Source: Roseimaritima multifibrata (GTDB lineage: Bacteria; Planctomycetota; Planctomycetia; Pirellulales; Pirellulaceae). From it: a DNA stretch of 64,000 nt. The stretch covers positions 7,152,591-7,216,590 of the forward strand of contig NZ_CP036262.1 of NCBI RefSeq assembly GCF_007741495.1. The letters are read 5' to 3'. Below the pieces are notes generated by a model. The model was not told the origin of the DNA and searched no databases. It saw only the letters and a program-made list of their open reading frames with translations. The translations under genes were made by a program, and so were the position numbers. This document shows positions 62,574 through 64,000 of this stretch, piece after piece. Each line of letters begins with the position of its first letter. Position 1 is the first letter of the stretch.

Positions 62574-63715
62574 TCTACCTGGATAATAACGCGACCACCC
62601 GAATCGCTCCTGCTGTCCTTCAAGCGATGGCCAGCGTCTGGGAAAGAGGCCCGCTCAATCCTTCCAGCCAGCACGCTCAAGGGAGAATTGCCCGCTCCAT
62701 TCTTGATCAAGCGCTCGCCCAAATCGGACGCCTCCTGGGCGCTGATATCGAAAAACCAGGAGGTCCGCAACTAATACTGACCAGTGGTGGAACCGAAGCG
62801 AACCAGTTGGCGATGTGCGGTTTCGGGGATTCCCATCGCCCCTTGGTTGTTTCCGCGATCGAGCACCCCAGCATCCTGGAAATGGCCAAAATCTGGAAAG
62901 CGGAAGGTCGTGAGGTGACCTTCTTGCCGGTCGACAAGCATGGCGTCGTCTCGCTGGAAAGCCTTCAACAAACCCTTGAACATCGATCGGGTGAATCTCC
63001 CCTGGTCTGCCTGATGGCTGCCAACAACGAAACCGGCGTGCTGCAACCGATCTTCAAGGCTGCCCAGTTGTGCCGTGCTGCGAAGGCTCATCTGCATGTC
63101 GATGCGACCCAGGCGATTGGAAAGATCCCTTTCGACTTTACCGCTCTGGAAATCGATTCGCTCGTTTTTGCTCCTCACAAATTTCACGGTCCAGCCGGAA
63201 TTGGTGGGCTGCTGATCGCACCCCACATCCCTTTTAAAGCCATCTGGCGCGGTGGTGCTCAACAGCTTGGGATGCGTCCAGGAACCGAGTCCGTGCCGCT
63301 TGCCGTCGGCGCAGCGTCTGCTTTGCAGCTGGCATGCGATTCCCTTCACCAGATGCAAGCTGAGATCCAACCGCTCCGTGACTCGTTCGAACAACAACTT
63401 CAAAACGCGATCCCCGGACTGGTCATTCATGGCGGCCTAGCGGAAAGGTTGGCCACCACCAGCTGCCTCGGTTTTCCCCACATCGATCGTCAATCGATGC
63501 TGATGGGACTGGATATGAACGGTGTCTGCTGCAGCAGCGGATCGGCATGTGCCAGCGGTAGCAGCGAGCCAAGCTACGTCCTTCAAGCAATGGACGTGGC
63601 GGCTGAAACATTACAGGGTTCGCTCCGTTTTGGGCTTTCAAAGTTTTCCACGCCTGTTGAAATAAATGATGCATCAGACCGTATCATCAACTGCTTCAAC
63701 AGGTTACGACCGTAG
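62570..63715 (+). CDS. Cysteine desulfurase (NifS/IscS family)
   Basis: PLP enzyme that takes sulphur from cysteine and carries it as persulphide for iron-sulphur clusters, tRNA thiolation and cofactors. It has 381 residues. YLDNNATTRIAP at the N-terminus and LTSGGTEANQLAM are typical. The PLP lysine is Lys204 in APHKFHGPAG, and the catalytic cysteine is Cys327 in SSGSACASGSSEPSYVL. RPGTESVPLAVG also fits. The start is GTG (62570), overlapping the stop of the previous gene. It belongs to the class I NifS/IscS group by the SSGSAC loop. No iscU, iscA or regulator is next to it; the neighbour upstream is the unknown membrane protein. Confidence 0.93.
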   Translation: MIYLDNNATTRIAPAVLQAMASVWERGPLNPSSQHAQGRIARSILDQALAQIGRLLGADIEKPGGPQLILTSGGTEANQLAMCGFGDSHRPLVVSAIEHPSILEMAKIWKAEGREVTFLPVDKHGVVSLESLQQTLEHRSGESPLVCLMAANNETGVLQPIFKAAQLCRAAKAHLHVDATQAIGKIPFDFTALEIDSLVFAPHKFHGPAGIGGLLIAPHIPFKAIWRGGAQQLGMRPGTESVPLAVGAASALQLACDSLHQMQAEIQPLRDSFEQQLQNAIPGLVIHGGLAERLATTSCLGFPHIDRQSMLMGLDMNGVCCSSGSACASGSSEPSYVLQAMDVAAETLQGSLRFGLSKFSTPVEINDASDRIINCFNRLRP

Positions 63716-63771
63716 AACAATGTGGAAAAGATGCCGGATTCATCTCGCCTACCGGCTAACTGGCTGGTAAA

Positions 63772-64000
63772 CTATTCGGGATGTACCCATTTCGCGTGCC
63801 ATACTTCACGCAAAGACGATTCAACTTCCCAATGGTTCTCCGGGTGAACCTTGCGGAGTGGCGCCAGCGGTCTGTTGATTTGGCGATTCAACCAACAGCC
63901 TGCAAACCGGGTCGCCAAAGGTGTCGATGGCATTAGGCGACGCTCAAGCGACTCAATTCGACGTCCCGTAAGGCTGGGCGGCAACCAAGGGTAAATGGTT
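63772..64000 (-). CDS. C-terminal end of a gene running off the right edge
   Basis: An open frame on the minus strand with its stop at 63772-63774 and no stop up to the window end; about 75 codons are visible. The visible part reads YPWLPPSLTGRRIESLERR with many Arg and Trp, then ends VWHAKWVHPE. I cannot assign it to a family from this piece. The frame probably belongs to a real gene, since it stays open without stops across the whole edge, but the evidence is limited. Confidence 0.5.
   Translation of the reverse strand, partial: TIYPWLPPSLTGRRIESLERRLMPSTPLATRFAGCWLNRQINRPLAPLRKVHPENHWEVESSLREVWHAKWVHPE

Overview
The window looks like a chromosomal stretch of a planctomycete of the Rhodopirellula/Pirellulaceae type. 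This is inferred from the gene families, not from a search. Three DUF1559 pseudopilin-like genes, PQQ-type beta-propeller proteins, a Hsp70-Hsp70-DUF2760 operon, a DUF3467 gene, an expanded HlyD/M50 operon, a fused sucrose-phosphate synthase/phosphatase and Shine-Dalgarno-poor genes with frequent TTG/GTG starts all fit that group. Base composition is moderately GC and even, and I see no prophage, CRISPR array or defence island.

Layout. 1-12.4 kb: a DUF1559 gene cut by the left edge, a histidine kinase plus NtrC-type sigma-54 regulator, ychF, then trpS, trpE, trpG and bioF, then a DUF1559 gene with a tiny lipoprotein, closed by a terminator and five tandem 103-bp palindromic repeats. 12.4-20.5 kb: on the minus strand, an FHA-GAF-sigma-54 regulator, a DUF3467 gene and a three-gene operon of membrane-fusion (HlyD) proteins, one fused to GAF domains and one to a site-2 protease. 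20.9-25.2 kb: a small unknown gene, UDP-glucose dehydrogenase and a Ser/Thr kinase, then a cluster of GATTAAG-type repeats. 25.2-31.5 kb (minus): cupin, two PQQ-propeller proteins, a degenerate receiver domain and panD. 32-35.1 kb: a very cysteine-rich exported repeat protein and a GspE/PilB-like ATPase. 35.1-38.4 kb: a DUF374 acyltransferase, a lipoprotein and a Wza-type export lipoprotein. 38.4-43.7 kb (minus): the DUF2760-Hsp70-Hsp70 operon. tRNA-Cys is at 43955. 44.9-49.2 kb (minus): a sucrose operon (SPS-SPP fusion, amylosucrase). 49.6-52.7 kb: DUF1559 plus lipoprotein, then a RAYT-like transposase nested between two families of inverted repeats. 52.7-64 kb: housekeeping genes (RpoD-type sigma factor, cytochrome c assembly protein, hemA, scpB with a hyperacidic tail, cysteine desulfurase) mixed with small unknown genes.

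The themes are cell-envelope and export functions (pseudopilins, a secretion ATPase, three adaptor proteins, Wza, Ugd, Cys-rich protein), signalling by sigma-54 activators and a Ser/Thr kinase, and several distinct families of palindromic intergenic repeats. The strongest candidates for undescribed biology are the GAF-HlyD/HlyD/M50-HlyD operon, the CEPACG-repeat protein with its structured leader, the 103-bp repeat array with its dimeric higher-order duplication, and the RAYT locus with three-plus-three inverted 14-bp repeats.
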